Shown: positions 10,193 to 20,254 of the stretch, one piece after another | Layout: the number at the start of each line of letters is the position of its first letter | Numbering within the stretch: the stretch's first letter is position 1 | Origin: Branchipolynoe longqiensis | Lineage: Eukaryota > Annelida > Polychaeta > Phyllodocida > Polynoidae | Direction of reading: 5' to 3' | NCBI GenBank assembly: GCA_030323885.1 | Contig: CM059199.1 | Location: 3,741,923 to 3,805,922 of the forward strand | DNA length: 64,000 nucleotides | The notes under the pieces: model-generated | The model's input: the letters and a program-made list of their open reading frames with translations, nothing else | Told to the model about the DNA's origin: nothing | The model's database searches: none | Translations under genes and position numbers: made by a program

Positions 10193-10270
10193 ATACACAA
10201 GGTATTTATATATACATTGCAATGTAACTTGCAAATGCCTGAGAATGTGAAAAGTGTACTCACATATATT
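9941..10270. repeat. Near-perfect 330-bp palindrome, centre about 10105
   Basis: The left arm (ACACTTTTCACATTCTCAGG from 9952) is mirrored by CCTGAGAATGTGAAAAGTGT ending near 10258. The shared arm continues through GCATTTGCAAGTTACATTGC and ATGCGCATCCACATATGTG. The arms are about 160 bp with few mismatches and almost no loop. The low divergence implies a recent origin or gene conversion between arms. Confidence 0.9.
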
Positions 10271-10279
10271 TATGTGTTT

Positions 10280-10312
<33 letters not shown>

Positions 10313-10344
10313 TATGCCATGTTACTATATACATGCGGTAGTTT

Positions 10345-10613
10345 GCAATTACATACACTGCACTGACAATCGCTGAGGACGTGTATACACACATGTATAT
10401 GTGTCCATTTGCATTACCGTCTGTATGTATGTATGTATGTATGTATATATATGCATGCAATATTCTTAATTACATACACTCGCTGTAATTCACTGAGTGT
10501 ATGTATACACCCATGTATATGGGTCCACTGCATTACTGTATGTACCGTATGTGTTTGCATGTGTGTATGTATATATATATAACATAGTTGCCAGGACGTA
10601 AAACTCCAATAAC

Positions 10614-10661
<48 letters not shown>

Positions 10662-10760
10662 GGTGATAATTCTTAATTACTTACACTGCGCTGTAAATCA
10701 CTCAGAATGCGTATGCACACATGTATATGTGTTCATATTACCGTATGTATATATATATAT
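10345..10760. repeat. Tandem repeat of about 120-200 bp, three copies
   Basis: Copies near 10348, 10470 and 10670 share AATTACATACACTG, then ACACATGTATATGTGTCC and an ATTACCGT end. TATG/TA microsatellites of different lengths separate them. The first words recur near 11455. Confidence 0.75.
10585..10613 (+). mobile_element. Orphan SINE/LINE 3' tail
   Basis: GTTGCCAGGACGTAAAACTCC stands alone, without the tRNA-like body. It is a probable 5'-truncated retroposon end. Confidence 0.6.
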
Positions 10761-10807
10761 ATATATATGGGTCAGGATCACGAAAAGAGGCCAATTGGTG
10801 GTCAATG

Positions 10808-11215
10808 TCGGCGTCGAGCTTGGATATCGGCGTCGATCGGTATAATTATAATTTAGAATTGACAGAGGTGTTGGAAAGTCTTTAAATTTATCCTGAATGT
10901 AAAGGTCGAGAAAGTACAAGAAGCTGAATTGTTTTTAGGATAATATAATATAAAACAAAGAAATGTACGAGTCTTTAAGGATTGCGACGCCGATATCTGT
11001 TAAAGTTGTTGGCATCGATGATTGGATGTTGGCGTCGATCAGGATAATTATGATTTAGCATTGACAGAGGTGTTGGAAAGTCTTTAAATTTATCCTGAAT
11101 GTAAAGGTCGAGAAAATAAAACAACTTGATTTGTTTCTAGGATAATTTAATATGAAACAAAGAAATGCACTACACTTTTAAGAATTGCGATGCCGACATC
11201 TTCACTTGACCACAT
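10808..11215. repeat. 202-bp tandem duplication with inverted GTCGGCGTCG ends
   Basis: GGCGTCGATC at 10829 recurs at 11031, and the following 180 bases match closely, including GACAGAGGTGTTGGAAAGTC. The outer ends are inverted (GTCGGCGTCG against CGATGCCGAC near 11195), so this may be a dimeric MITE. No coding is seen. Confidence 0.78.
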
Positions 11216-11245
11216 ACATACGGTAATATATATATAATGTATATA

Positions 11246-11435
11246 CAGTAAAACTGAAACCTCTCTAATTCTAAATGGACCTACACAGGGACCGATTTTA
11301 AGTGGTCCATTTAGGGAGGTGGTCCGTTTAGAGAGTTAGAATATGGTTACAATGGTATTGTTGGGACCCAAATAAAGCGATCGATATTTGGGAGTGGTCG
11401 ATCTGTGGAGGTGGTGGGTTATGGAGGTTTTACTA
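11246..11435. mobile_element. pogo-like MITE type B, CAGTAAAACTG ends
   Basis: It starts CAGTAAAAC after TA and ends GGAGGTTTTACT before ATA. The interior carries two GTGGTCGRTT-type palindromic halves. A second copy is at 49152-49328. The CAGT terminus and TA flanks match Tc1/mariner pogo/Tigger elements. Confidence 0.78.
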
Positions 11436-11459
11436 TATATACTATGTAATTGTTAATTA

Positions 11460-11840
11460 CATACACAGTGCTCCTTTAATGCCGGTCCCAGTACCTAGTA
11501 TTCCCTTCTGTCGTCCCCCACTCACCGCCATTACTCCCACCACCCAGCCAGCTCTTGCCTGCCCATTTCCGGATCCGGCCAGGGAATGGTAGGGGTCAAT
11601 TACCATGACAACGGCCCTCCCGTTGTCAATGCGGCGCGGGGTAATCCGATAGAGTGACCAGTGTCCAGGCCCCCGCTGACCACCGCTGACCACCGCCCGG
11701 CCTGCCTGGGCCCATCTTCTGAGTGGATCCAAATGACATTTTCATTAGGAATCTAAACAATTACCCCAACTCCTACCAGCGCCTTACGAGGCTTCCCCGA
11801 CCCGAGCCGCATCCTTAATACGCAGCCGCCGCAACCCCAT
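11460..11840. other. Non-repetitive GC-moderate island, candidate regulatory DNA
   Basis: Little repetition is seen. The sequence includes GTCAATTACCATGACAACGG, an inverted CCGTTGTCA pair, CTGACCACCG twice, and TTTTCATTAGG. It has no conserved frame or known domain. Regulatory function is inferred only from its unique sequence within a Hox cluster. Confidence 0.35.
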
Positions 11841-12060
11841 CATCCCCCCCCCCCCCCCCACTACTGTCACCACCAACCACCATCCCCCCACTGGCTCGCG
11901 CCACACACACACACACACACTCACACACACTCACCACCTCACCACGGCCGGTGGGAGTCGCGGAAATGCGGAATGTCATTGGTTCTTTTCTTCTGTCCAA
12001 TCACGTGACTTTGTCTCGGATTTGGGGGAAGCTGGGTGCATAGGCGTTAAAGGAGGTGGG
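11841..12060. other. Poly-C and CA tracts, then CCAAT/E-box sequence
   Basis: A C14-type run and (CA)n precede TTCTGTCCAATCACGTGACT at about 11992-12010. That stretch holds a CCAAT box beside a CACGTG E-box, an arrangement common in promoters. No exon is seen downstream. Confidence 0.35.
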
Positions 12061-12129
12061 TGGGGGATGGGTGTGTTTGTGTGTGTGGGGGGGGGGTTGT
12101 AAGTCCAAGAGGCTGTGAGGAGGGGGGGG

Positions 12130-12480
12130 GGGCTGGTCGATTCCCTACACATCTCTTCCTTTCTCTTCCTTTCTCTTCATTTATCTTCCCTTCTCTTCCT
12201 TTCTCTTCCCTTCTCTTCCTATCTCTTCCTCTCTCTTCCTTTCTCTTCCTCTCTCTTCCTCGCTCTTCCTCTCTCTCTATTCATCTCTCTTCATCTCTTC
12301 CTCTCTTCATCTCTCTTCATTTCTCTTCCGCTCTATTCCTCTCCATTCCCCTCTCTCTTCCTCTCTCTTCCTCTCTCTTCCTATCTCTCTCCCTTCATTC
12401 CTTTCTCTTCCCTTCTCTTCCCTTCCCTTCCTTTCCCTTCCTTTCCCTTCCTTTCTCTTCCTCTGCTTTCCCTCTTTCGT
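12130..12480. repeat. (TCTCTTCCTT)n pyrimidine repeat
   Basis: Decamer-like CTCTTCCTTT units with variants fill the stretch. Frames are low-complexity Ser/Phe/Leu. Confidence 0.92.
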
Positions 12481-12890
12481 GTGTACTATTTATCTTGATC
12501 GTGATCGTGATCTTGATCTTGATCTTGATCTTTTCTGTCACTGTCTAACCTGTCACTGTCGGGCCTTTCCTGCCTACACAACATTAAATCATCGCTAACC
12601 ATCATGTTTCTGTTTGGTTGTTTACTCGCTCTGTCTTTCTGTATATATCTGTCCGGGTGTCCCTCTCGCTCTCATCATCTCACCAGTTGCTCGCACCAAC
12701 TCGGCGATCTGAATTGGTTTTGACCGATCCTAGGCCCAATTTCCATCGCTTTCTTTCTCTCTTCTGCCTCCTCTCACTTTTATATCAGTGTCATCTATTT
12801 AATGTACTCCCTCTTCTTGCTCAACTCGTAGTGCACATTCATTCCATGAACATGGCTGCATACTGGTTCCCAGTACAAGCACACTGTCCT
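12481..12890. other. Spacer with a (GATCTT)n run
   Basis: GATCTTGATCTT hexamers occupy about 12494-12532. The rest is pyrimidine-biased unique sequence with no gene. Confidence 0.5.
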
Positions 12891-13068
12891 CTTGCACACA
12901 CAGACACACACGTACACACACGCGCGCGCACTGCCACTGCCCCACCCATCCTCACATATCCGCTGCCAGCCCCACTCTCTCCAACTCCAAAGCCTCCAAG
13001 CCTCCAAGCCTCCAACACCTCCAAAACCTCAAAGCCTCCAAGCCTCCACATCCCCAAACCTCCACACT
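12891..13068. repeat. (CA)n followed by an AAGCCTCC repeat
   Basis: A CA/CGCA run at 12893-12925, a short unique gap, then AAGCCTCCA-type 9-bp units up to the next SINE. Confidence 0.8.
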
Positions 13069-13410
13069 GGGCAAGGTGACCGAATCGGTAGAGGGCAGGC
13101 TTCCGCTCTGGGGGATTGGGAGTTTGATTCCCGGTCGAGTCAAACCAATGACTTACAAAATGATACTTGTCACTTCCTGGCTTCGCGCTCGGCATTAATA
13201 GGATAAGGCATTTAATGGTTAGCTCAGTGTCACGATAATGTGACTGAGTGGGATATTGGGTCATGATGCCGGCAGCCTGCTTTCCCAATGCGGCAGCACT
13301 ATAAAAGTCACCATGAGTGTGCACTGTCACAAATCGGTACCCATTCTGATAAAGATATATGACCATAGATGTTGCTAGGACGTAAAACTCCCCAACAAAC
13401 AACCAACCAA
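13069..13410 (+). mobile_element. tRNA-SINE, subfamily B
   Basis: The tRNA-like head has GACCGAATCGGTAGAG (A-box side) and GTTTGATTCCCGG (B box). The body holds GGATAATGTGACTGAGTGG and GCAGCACTATAAAAGTC, and the 3' tail is AGATGTTGCTAGGACGTAAA followed by an A/C-rich end. Such elements are transcribed by RNA polymerase III and moved by a LINE. Confidence 0.9.
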
Positions 13411-13689
13411 GCCCACCACCCCTAATTCTCCCTAATCAATGCCCGCGCACGGCCCCGCAGACCGGCCTCACACAGAAAGCCCGGTCCCCTTCCTGAACCA
13501 CCCCCGGCTCCCTGGTCACAGGGGAGCCTCGGCCCTTTTGGTGCCCGCGCCCTCAGAGGCCTCCCAATTTGCTCGCGCCCAACACTGTGTGGTCAATGCC
13601 GTGCTCTAACTGGCTCGATTTGCAGATTAGACTGCCTTCAAGCGCTAACGCAGGCTGTGGGTCTAGATACAATTGCATAGTCCGATTTT
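13411..13689. other. Non-repetitive GC-rich island
   Basis: Unique sequence with CCCTAATCAATGC and several GC stretches between two opposed SINEs. No frame or domain is recognised. Confidence 0.4.
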
Positions 13690-14027
13690 GTTTGTTGTTG
13701 TTGTTTTACGTCCTACCAACATCTAAGGTCATATCAGGACGGGTACTGACTTGTGACAGTGCGCACTCATGGCGACTTTATAGTGCTGTCCCACTGGGAA
13801 ACTAGGCCGCCAGCACCATGACCTGATATCCCGCTCAGTCACATTATCCTGACACTGAGGACACCAGCCCTTGCCCTGTCCTAATAATGCAGAGTGCCTG
13901 GCTAGGAAGCGACAAGTATCAATTTTAAAGTCATTGGTTTGACTCGACCAGGGTTTGAACCCACGACCCCACGATCTACCAGCACGAGGGACGGACGCTC
14001 TAACTCATTCGGCCATCTCGTCTGGTT
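13690..14027 (-). mobile_element. tRNA-SINE, subfamily A
   Basis: Reversed copy: it begins with the inverted tail (TTTTACGTCCTACCAACATC) and ends with the inverted A box (CTCTAACTCATTCGGCC). The B box is GGGTTCAAACCC on the minus strand. Confidence 0.92.
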
Positions 14028-14030
14028 GAT

Positions 14031-14166
14031 TAGTCCGATGGTTTTGAGTTTTTGTCATTTTCCTAGATAAGTATATTATATTACTTTTTATTAAGTTGAT
14101 CATTATAATCGACCTTACTTTAGTTTGAAGTAACTTAATGTTTTCATCGAATTATGCATCTTTAAT
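14031..14166 (-). mobile_element. TTAA-MITE fragment, large internal deletion
   Basis: The left end AGTCCGATGGTTTTGAG and the right end ATCGAATTATGCATCTTTAA are retained. The interior is reduced to the ACCTTACTTTAGTTTGAAG part. Confidence 0.75.
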
Positions 14167-14589
14167 GGTTTTGAGTATAATTTTCTGACAATTGTCCCAT
14201 ATACAAATTCCCGCGACATTTTGAAACTACTAGTACTACCCAAATAGTAAAAACACAAGCCCCCAAATCCCAACCCAGTCTCCCAGCACAAACAAACAAA
14301 CAAAATGAACATAGGACAATACAACTTTAACCGAAACAATTGGCCCATATAGCCAAACAAACAAAAGCCCCAAATCCCACCGCTGTTTCCCACCGGGGAC
14401 AAGCACTAAAGAAGTATCCAAATGTCGTCTGCTGTAACCGACACCCTTCCATTTTGCGCGGGAATTCCACTGTCCTTTTTGTTTGTTTGTTTTATTTCAA
14501 ACACATGAATGAATTGGACACAAGTTTCTTCTTTTTTCCTTCTCTTTTCCCCCATTGAATCCCAAAAGCCCGCAAAGATATGCTAATTA
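14167..14589. other. Spacer with an approximately 146-bp imperfect duplication
   Basis: CAATTGTCCCATATA (14190) is echoed by CAATTGGCCCATATA (14337), and AAGCCCCCAAATCCCA by AAGCCCCAAATCCCA. CAAA repeats occur. No gene is seen. Confidence 0.5.
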
Positions 14590-14860
14590 GTTATGAAACC
14601 CAAGGAGCCCTTCCTGTGACAGCGGCGTGTCCGTGACGTCACGGATCGGGTTACCTCGTCATTTCCACTGACGGGTGTCGGTGACACGTGGTCTCTGTGA
14701 CGTCTGCCGTCGGCCCGTCGCCGGTAGCCGACCGTGATGGCCGTCCTTGACCTTGAACCTGTAATTAACGGAATTACCTGCCAGGTGCCAACGGAAACCG
14801 GCCACGCGCGCAGCAGACGACCACGTATTCGCGCGCTTTTTTTTGTTGGCGCGTTATTCA
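14590..14860. promoter_or_regulatory. Candidate cis-regulatory island with CRE and DR1/ERR motifs
   Basis: Non-repetitive, GC-balanced DNA. It contains GTGACGTCACGG (a full CRE, about 14633-14644), GACACGTGG (E-box), TGACCTTGAACCT at 14748-14760 (minus strand AGGTTCAAGGTCA: a DR1 and an extended ERR/SF-1 half-site) and GTAATTAACGGAATTACC (homeodomain cores). This motif content fits an enhancer or promoter. No test of conservation is possible here. Confidence 0.4.
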
Positions 14861-14861
14861 G

Positions 14862-15385
14862 CCGCTCCACTCCCCTCCCTTCTCCCCTCCCATTACCCCT
14901 CCCCTCCCTCCTCCCCTCCCTCCCCCTCTCACATCTCCCCATCCCCTTCTCCCTCCTTCCCCCCTTCCCTCACCCCCTCCTCTCTTCCACTCTTCTTCCC
15001 CCTCCCCTTCCTCCTCCCCCTGCCTCCCTCCCCTCTCACATCTCCCCATCCCTTTCTCCCTCCTTCCCCCCTTCCCTCACCCCTCCTCTCTTCCCTCTCT
15101 TCCCCCCTTCCCCCCTTCCCCTCTCCCTCCTCCCTACGCTTCGCCCTCCCCTCATCTCCCCCAGCTTCTCCCCTCCCCCTCTTCTCCCCCTTCTTCTTTC
15201 TCCACCCTCCCCCTCCCTTCCCCCTCACCTCCCATTCCCTCCCCTCCCCCATCCGCCTCCCCTCCCTTCCCCTCTCCCTTCCCCTCTGCCTTCCCCTCTC
15301 CCTTCCCCTCTCCCTTCCCCTCTCCCTTCCCCTCTCCCTTCCCCTCTCCACCGCCCTCCCCTCCTCCCCCCTCCCGCTGTTTCAA
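14862..15385. repeat. Polypyrimidine tract, CCTTCCCCTCTC type
   Basis: Almost pure C/T on the plus strand. It includes a clean CTCCCTTCCC array near 15260-15350 and a long duplicated block with TCACATCTCCCCATCC. Confidence 0.93.
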
Positions 15386-15500
15386 GGCGACCACTACCGG
15401 CGCTGCGGGGATCGCGTGCCGTCCCTGCCGGCAATTGTGAGTCGATGAAACTGAAGCCGAATTAAAAGTGTCCTTCTCAACAGGGTCCGGTTCTACACCA
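15386..15500. other. Short unique spacer
   Basis: Non-repetitive sequence between two pyrimidine tracts; no feature is seen. Confidence 0.45.
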
Positions 15501-15725
15501 GTGAAATCCCTCCCCACCCCTCCCCCTCCTCCCCTCTCCCTCCTCCTCCCCCTCCTCCTCCCGTTACCCCTCCTTCCCCGCTCCCCTTCTCCACTCCCCT
15601 CCCACCTCCCCTTCCCCCTCCCTCTCCCCCTTTCCCCTCCCCCCTCCCTCTTCCCCTCCTCCTCGCCCTCCTCCACCTCCACCTCCACCTCCACCTCTCT
15701 CTTCCCTCTCTCCCTCATCCCCCTA
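15501..15725. repeat. Second polypyrimidine tract
   Basis: CCTCCTCCCC and CCTCCACCTCCA words, same strand bias as the preceding tract. Confidence 0.92.
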
Positions 15726-16180
15726 CGGGTTTGTGCCTGAGTTTGTGGGTGGGTGAATGCCTCTATTGTCTCATTATGACAACAACAAACCCCTCTCCGC
15801 CCCCTCCAACCACCAACCACCACCCACCTCCCTCACCTCCCTAACCCCATACCCCACTCACCCCGCCCCACCCCCACCCCCCACCCCCCACACAAAAACA
15901 ACCCTCCTTTTGAAATGTTCCATCCAAACAGACCACCACCATAGAGCACTCGCAGTGTGCATTACAGCGGGACCTAAATAGATAACGCCGGCCCACCCAG
16001 CTGCGTAATAGCCACATTTAGGTGTTCAGGTGGTGGCGGCGGCAGGTGGCGCAACATGTGCCGTGACCAGTGGCAGGTGACTGTGCGTCCGCTTACTGGC
16101 TGATACGGCCAGTCATGTCAGCTTTGTCAGCTTTATGACCGCCCAGAGAGGTGTACGTGTGAGGAGTGTAGGAGAGTGCA
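15726..16180. other. C-rich spacer, no gene
   Basis: CACC-rich sequence, then unique DNA. GCGGCAGGTGGCGC at 16039-16052 matches 12 of 14 positions of a CTCF-type core (CCASYAGRKGGCRS). Confidence 0.4.
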
Positions 16181-16184
16181 CTCA

Positions 16185-16985
16185 CCGCCCACAGTGCGGG
16201 ACCTCCCGGTGAAGGCTGAGTGTGGACCTCCCGGTAAAAGGCTGAGTGTGGACCTCCCGGTAAAAGGATGAGTGTGGACCTCCCCGGTAAAAGGCCGAGT
16301 GTGGACCTCCGAGTGAATGCTGAGTGTGGACCTCCCCGGTAAAAGGCTGAGTGTGGACCTCCTGGTAAAAGGCTGAGTGTGGACCTCTGGGGGAAGGCTG
16401 ACCGGGGACCTCCCCAGTAAAAGGCTGAGTGTGGACCTCCGCGGTAAAAGGCTGAGTGTGGACCTCCCGGTAAAGGCCATGTCACACTGTGCCCTATTGC
16501 ATCAGCGTGTGCTGACGCCTGTGATTTTGTGCCAACATGTTTGTGTACGCTGGTGTAGACCAGATACGGGTACGTTTGGAATAAGTAGTATTCGTCAACA
16601 GCCCTCTGGTGTACGCTGAGACAAGTTATGGGTACGTTTGCTATAAGTAGTATTTTGAGCATGTTCAAAATTCCCGCCGTATGACAGCATGTGTCACATA
16701 CGTCGACATACTCTTATGTAGGGTGACAGGGCCTTTAAGGCTGAGTGTGGACCTCCCGGTTAAGGCTGAGTATGGAACTCCTGGTGAAGGCTGAGTGTGG
16801 ACCTCCACGGTAAAGGCTGACTGTGGACCTCCTTGTGCAGGCAGAATGTGGGCCTCCCGGTGAAGGCTGAGTATGGATCTCCCTGGTAAAGGCTGCGTGT
16901 GGACCTCCCGGTAAAGGCTGAGCTTGCACCTCCCCAGTAAAGGCTGAGTGTTGACCTCCCGGAAAAGGTGTGTGGGCAGAGGGAG
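16185..16985. repeat. 26-bp minisatellite interrupted by a MITE
   Basis: The unit is GTGGACCTCCCGGTAAA followed by AGGCTGAGT, about 11 copies before and 10 after the MITE at 16474-16735. The insertion split one unit at its TAA. Confidence 0.93.
16474..16735. mobile_element. PIF/Harbinger-like MITE inserted in the minisatellite
   Basis: It begins AGGCCATGTCACACTGTG after TAA (16471-16473) and ends GGGTGACAGGGCCTT before TAA (16736-16738). Removing it and one TAA restores the unit CCCGGTAAAGGCTGAG exactly, which proves insertion with a 3-bp TAA duplication. The interior has repeated GTACGYTTGSWATAAGTAG words. Confidence 0.9.
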
Positions 16986-17059
16986 GGTGTAATTAAAGGT
17001 CTTCTTCCACGAATTCCCAACGTTTTAAATATGGGTTTAAAGCTGTAACCTATGTACTT

Positions 17060-17312
17060 GTAATACTAATATTATTATATATATTATATATATATATTAT
17101 TATTATATATATTATAATATTATAAAATAGTCATATTTATATATTACAATGCATTATTTTATATTGCAATCTATTATAAACATCTATTATAAACAACATG
17201 TAATATATAGTATGATATGACAATATATATTATAATATATATATATTGCAAAATATATTATTATAATATGTATAATTTATCAGAGCTGCAATATTACTAA
17301 TAATATATATGC

Positions 17313-17362
<50 letters not shown>

Positions 17363-17680
17363 CATAAGCACATTTGTATATATAGATATGCATTTATGAC
17401 ATTTGTGTATATACATGATATATATACAGTTATAATATAACCATTTATACGTACACTTATTTGTACTTGTATATATACAATTATATATGAATTTGTATAC
17501 ATTTGATTACGCATTTGTGTATGCGGTTCTATATATAATTATGCATGTACATTGCGATTAATATGTGTATGTGCATTTAGATACAATTTATATACATACA
17601 TATATATATATATATATATATTTAGATACACATTTATACCGAGCCAGATATACACATAATTTATAGTCTAGCGGAGCCAA
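17060..17680. repeat. AT-rich block with TA microsatellites
   Basis: TA/ATT words and two TA runs (about 17310-17357 and 17602-17622). No gene is seen. Confidence 0.85.
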
Positions 17681-18330
17681 AGTGTTCAGTTCATTTAATG
17701 TGTCCATTTACACATCATAAAACGGGTTTACATTTGTATTAAAGATGTTTTGTATTGATAATGTATTGTACCGGCGACTTCATGCCCATCTTTGTAAAAG
17801 TCCCTTGTACAAATTAAGCCCCTCGTCCCCAAAATAATTGGGCAGCGCAAAAGTCCTTCCACAATCCATGTCTTATTTACATGTGTAGTATATTGGATAT
17901 ATTCCTAGATATATTTCTAGATATGTTTCTAGATATATTTGAAGTATTGAAAGTAGATGGTTGGCCTCATCTGTTGAGCAGAAAAGATGTCTCTGTATTT
18001 TTAAAAAAAATGTCCTCATGTACTTTATTAAAAACATGTTCATACCCACAATTTGTATTCATTGTTGGTCATAGAAGTACATTATTAAATAAATAAAGAA
18101 AACATTGCATATTTAAAGAAAATCATGGCGTGTTATTCTTGTCCTTCTTGCTATTCATACTTTCATTATTTTCCTCATAATATTCTGTCCTAGAAATATT
18201 CCCAACAACTCCAACAACTATCTATTCTCATAATATTTATGAAACGTAATGTCTAGTAATGAAAACATTACAATATTGGATATATACATCGTTATTAAAA
18301 TATTGGTTCCTCAGCTTCTTTTGATGAAAC
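17681..18330. other. AT-rich spacer
   Basis: Includes a short 12-bp repeat (CTAGATATATTT) at 17905-17942. No frame with protein similarity. Confidence 0.5.
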
Positions 18331-18334
18331 TTAA

Positions 18335-18690
18335 AGCTGCATAGTCTGATGAAATATCAAATTTTCAAAACCAAACCAGTTATCTAGATTTGATTTGACA
18401 TATCTAAGTTAGATACTGATGCACTTATTAAGCATTTGTTTCTGCGTAGAAGGCAATACTGAGTCAATTTAACAGAACCTGTTACTGCAGAACTCTATGG
18501 TATCAGAGTTTTGGCGGGGTTGGAAAGTTTGCCAAAACTAATTTTCCATGTTTGCACTAAAAATATCTCAAAAGTTTACCACTTAAAATAAAAGTAACTT
18601 TGAACTAATGTAAAGTAGATACTAGTGATCGATCTAATATATTTATCTCAGCAAAAATACAGAAATTCTAAACCATCGGACGATGCAACT
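18335..18690 (+). mobile_element. TTAA-MITE, near-complete, 356 bp
   Basis: TTAA flanks both sides (18331-18334 and 18691-18694). The ends are AGCTGCATAGTCTGATG and CATCGGACGATGCAACT. It is one of the clearest copies and shows the family size of about 350 bp with no coding capacity. Confidence 0.93.
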
Positions 18691-18694
18691 TTAA

Positions 18695-19060
18695 TTGCAG
18701 TTAAGTATAATCATTGCAGCACCTTGCACCTATGTGAGATTGCAAGTCAGCTGTGCAATGAGCTGTTTGTTAATTCATTGAGCATTTCACAATTGAGAAT
18801 CATGTAATTATTTAATGTTGATTAAATTCCTACCAATTTTGGGGCATATTATTTATTTGAAAGGAAATACGGTAATGCAATTCAGATGCAGAGCATTGTA
18901 ATACCACTGAAGTGAGAATGGATTTAATTCCATAGGAAACCATGTCTGCTAGAAAAATACATTTGATTTAATATGAATGGTCCTATTTTAATAGTTTATC
19001 TTGTTAGGGATTTTTTTCTAGGAATTCATAAATGCCACTATACAGATTTGAGGCAACGTG
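18695..19060. other. AT-rich spacer, nothing recognised
   Basis: No repeat, frame or RNA structure I can identify. Confidence 0.5.
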
Positions 19061-19370
19061 ACCTCAAATTTTCAAAACCAAAGCAATTATCTAAACTTGA
19101 TTGTACATATCTAACTTAGATACTGGTGCACTTATTAAAATTGGTCACCACACAGAAAGGAATACTGAGGCAATTGAATAGAACCTGTTACTGCAGAAGC
19201 CTATGGAGTCAGAGTTTTGACAAGCTTGTCAAAATTAATTTTGCATGGTTCCATTTCAAATATCTCAAAAGTTAGCCACTTCAAGCTAAAGTAAGGTACA
19301 TCATAACCATCAACCTAATGTATTTATCTCAGAAAATTTCAGGAACTCAAAACCATCGGACTATGCAACT
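19061..19370 (+). mobile_element. TTAA-MITE, left end lost
   Basis: The right end CATCGGACTATGCAACT is followed by TTAA at 19371. The interior carries GAACCTGTTACTGCAGAAGC. Confidence 0.88.
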
Positions 19371-19486
19371 TTAATATAATTGAATTATCGTTGGATTCAA
19401 ACTAATTTCTCTTCATTCCCTATCAACTCTGGATTTGGATCAGCTCGGATATAACTTATCATAAGTTTATCTTCATGAAAATTTAA

Positions 19487-20044
19487 AGTTGCACAGTCCG
19501 ATGGTTTTGAATTTCTGTCATTTAAACAAATTATATATATTAGATTTATTGTTACACAAATATAACATACCATACCTAACCTGTTAATTGTTATTATAAA
19601 AAGGCTAACTTTGGATATATTTGAAGTTGAAATAGATCATATTAATGTTGGTGTGCATGTCAAAAGTGTGGCACCACAGCTCTCAGCACTAACAGGTTCT
19701 ACGAAATGTTGTTGTTCGTACATTAGTTGTTTAAGCAGGGGAAATTTCAATCGCGGACGATTGGTCTTCCTCATTCCACTGCTCCTTCGCCCTATCCTAA
19801 TAATGCCGAGCGCCTGGATAGGAAGCGACAAGAATACATTGTTAAGTCATTGGTTTGACTCAACCAGGATTTGAACCCACAATCCCATGATCTACGATGG
19901 ACGGTCTAACTCATTAAACTAGTATTCCATTATATGCGGCAAAGAATCATTAATAAGTTCACCAATATCTAAATTACCCACGTAGGATCCAATTCGAGGT
20001 GGTTTATTATTTTCAATTTGATGCCTTGATTGGAGTATGCAGCT
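19487..20044 (-). mobile_element. TTAA-MITE, minus orientation, carrying a SINE fragment
   Basis: TTAA at 19483-19486 and 20045-20048. The ends are AGTTGCACAGTCCGATGG and GGAGTATGCAGCT. A SINE fragment occupies 19783-19915. Confidence 0.82.
19783..19915 (-). mobile_element. tRNA-SINE 5' fragment
   Basis: Inverted head and the first part of the body (CCTATCCTAATAATGCCGAG, B box GGATTTGAACCC in plus reading). The 3' half is missing. It lies inside a TTAA-MITE. Confidence 0.8.
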
Positions 20045-20254
20045 TTAATTCACCTTCAATGATTGAGATGAGATGACTTTAATATAATGTGACCCCCCCC
20101 CCCCCCCCCAATAGCCGGTGTATCCTTTTTGTGCTGGGGAGGGGGGGGGTGCGTTAAACAAGCAAATTAATATAATGTAAAGCTCTGTTTCATTTCTTAT
20201 TTCATTTCTTTTCATTTCTTATCAACTCGATATTTGTATCAACTTCGTGAATAG
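20045..20254. other. Spacer with poly-C and poly-G runs
   Basis: A C17-type run near 20094 and a G9-type run near 20140, within AT-rich sequence. Confidence 0.6.
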
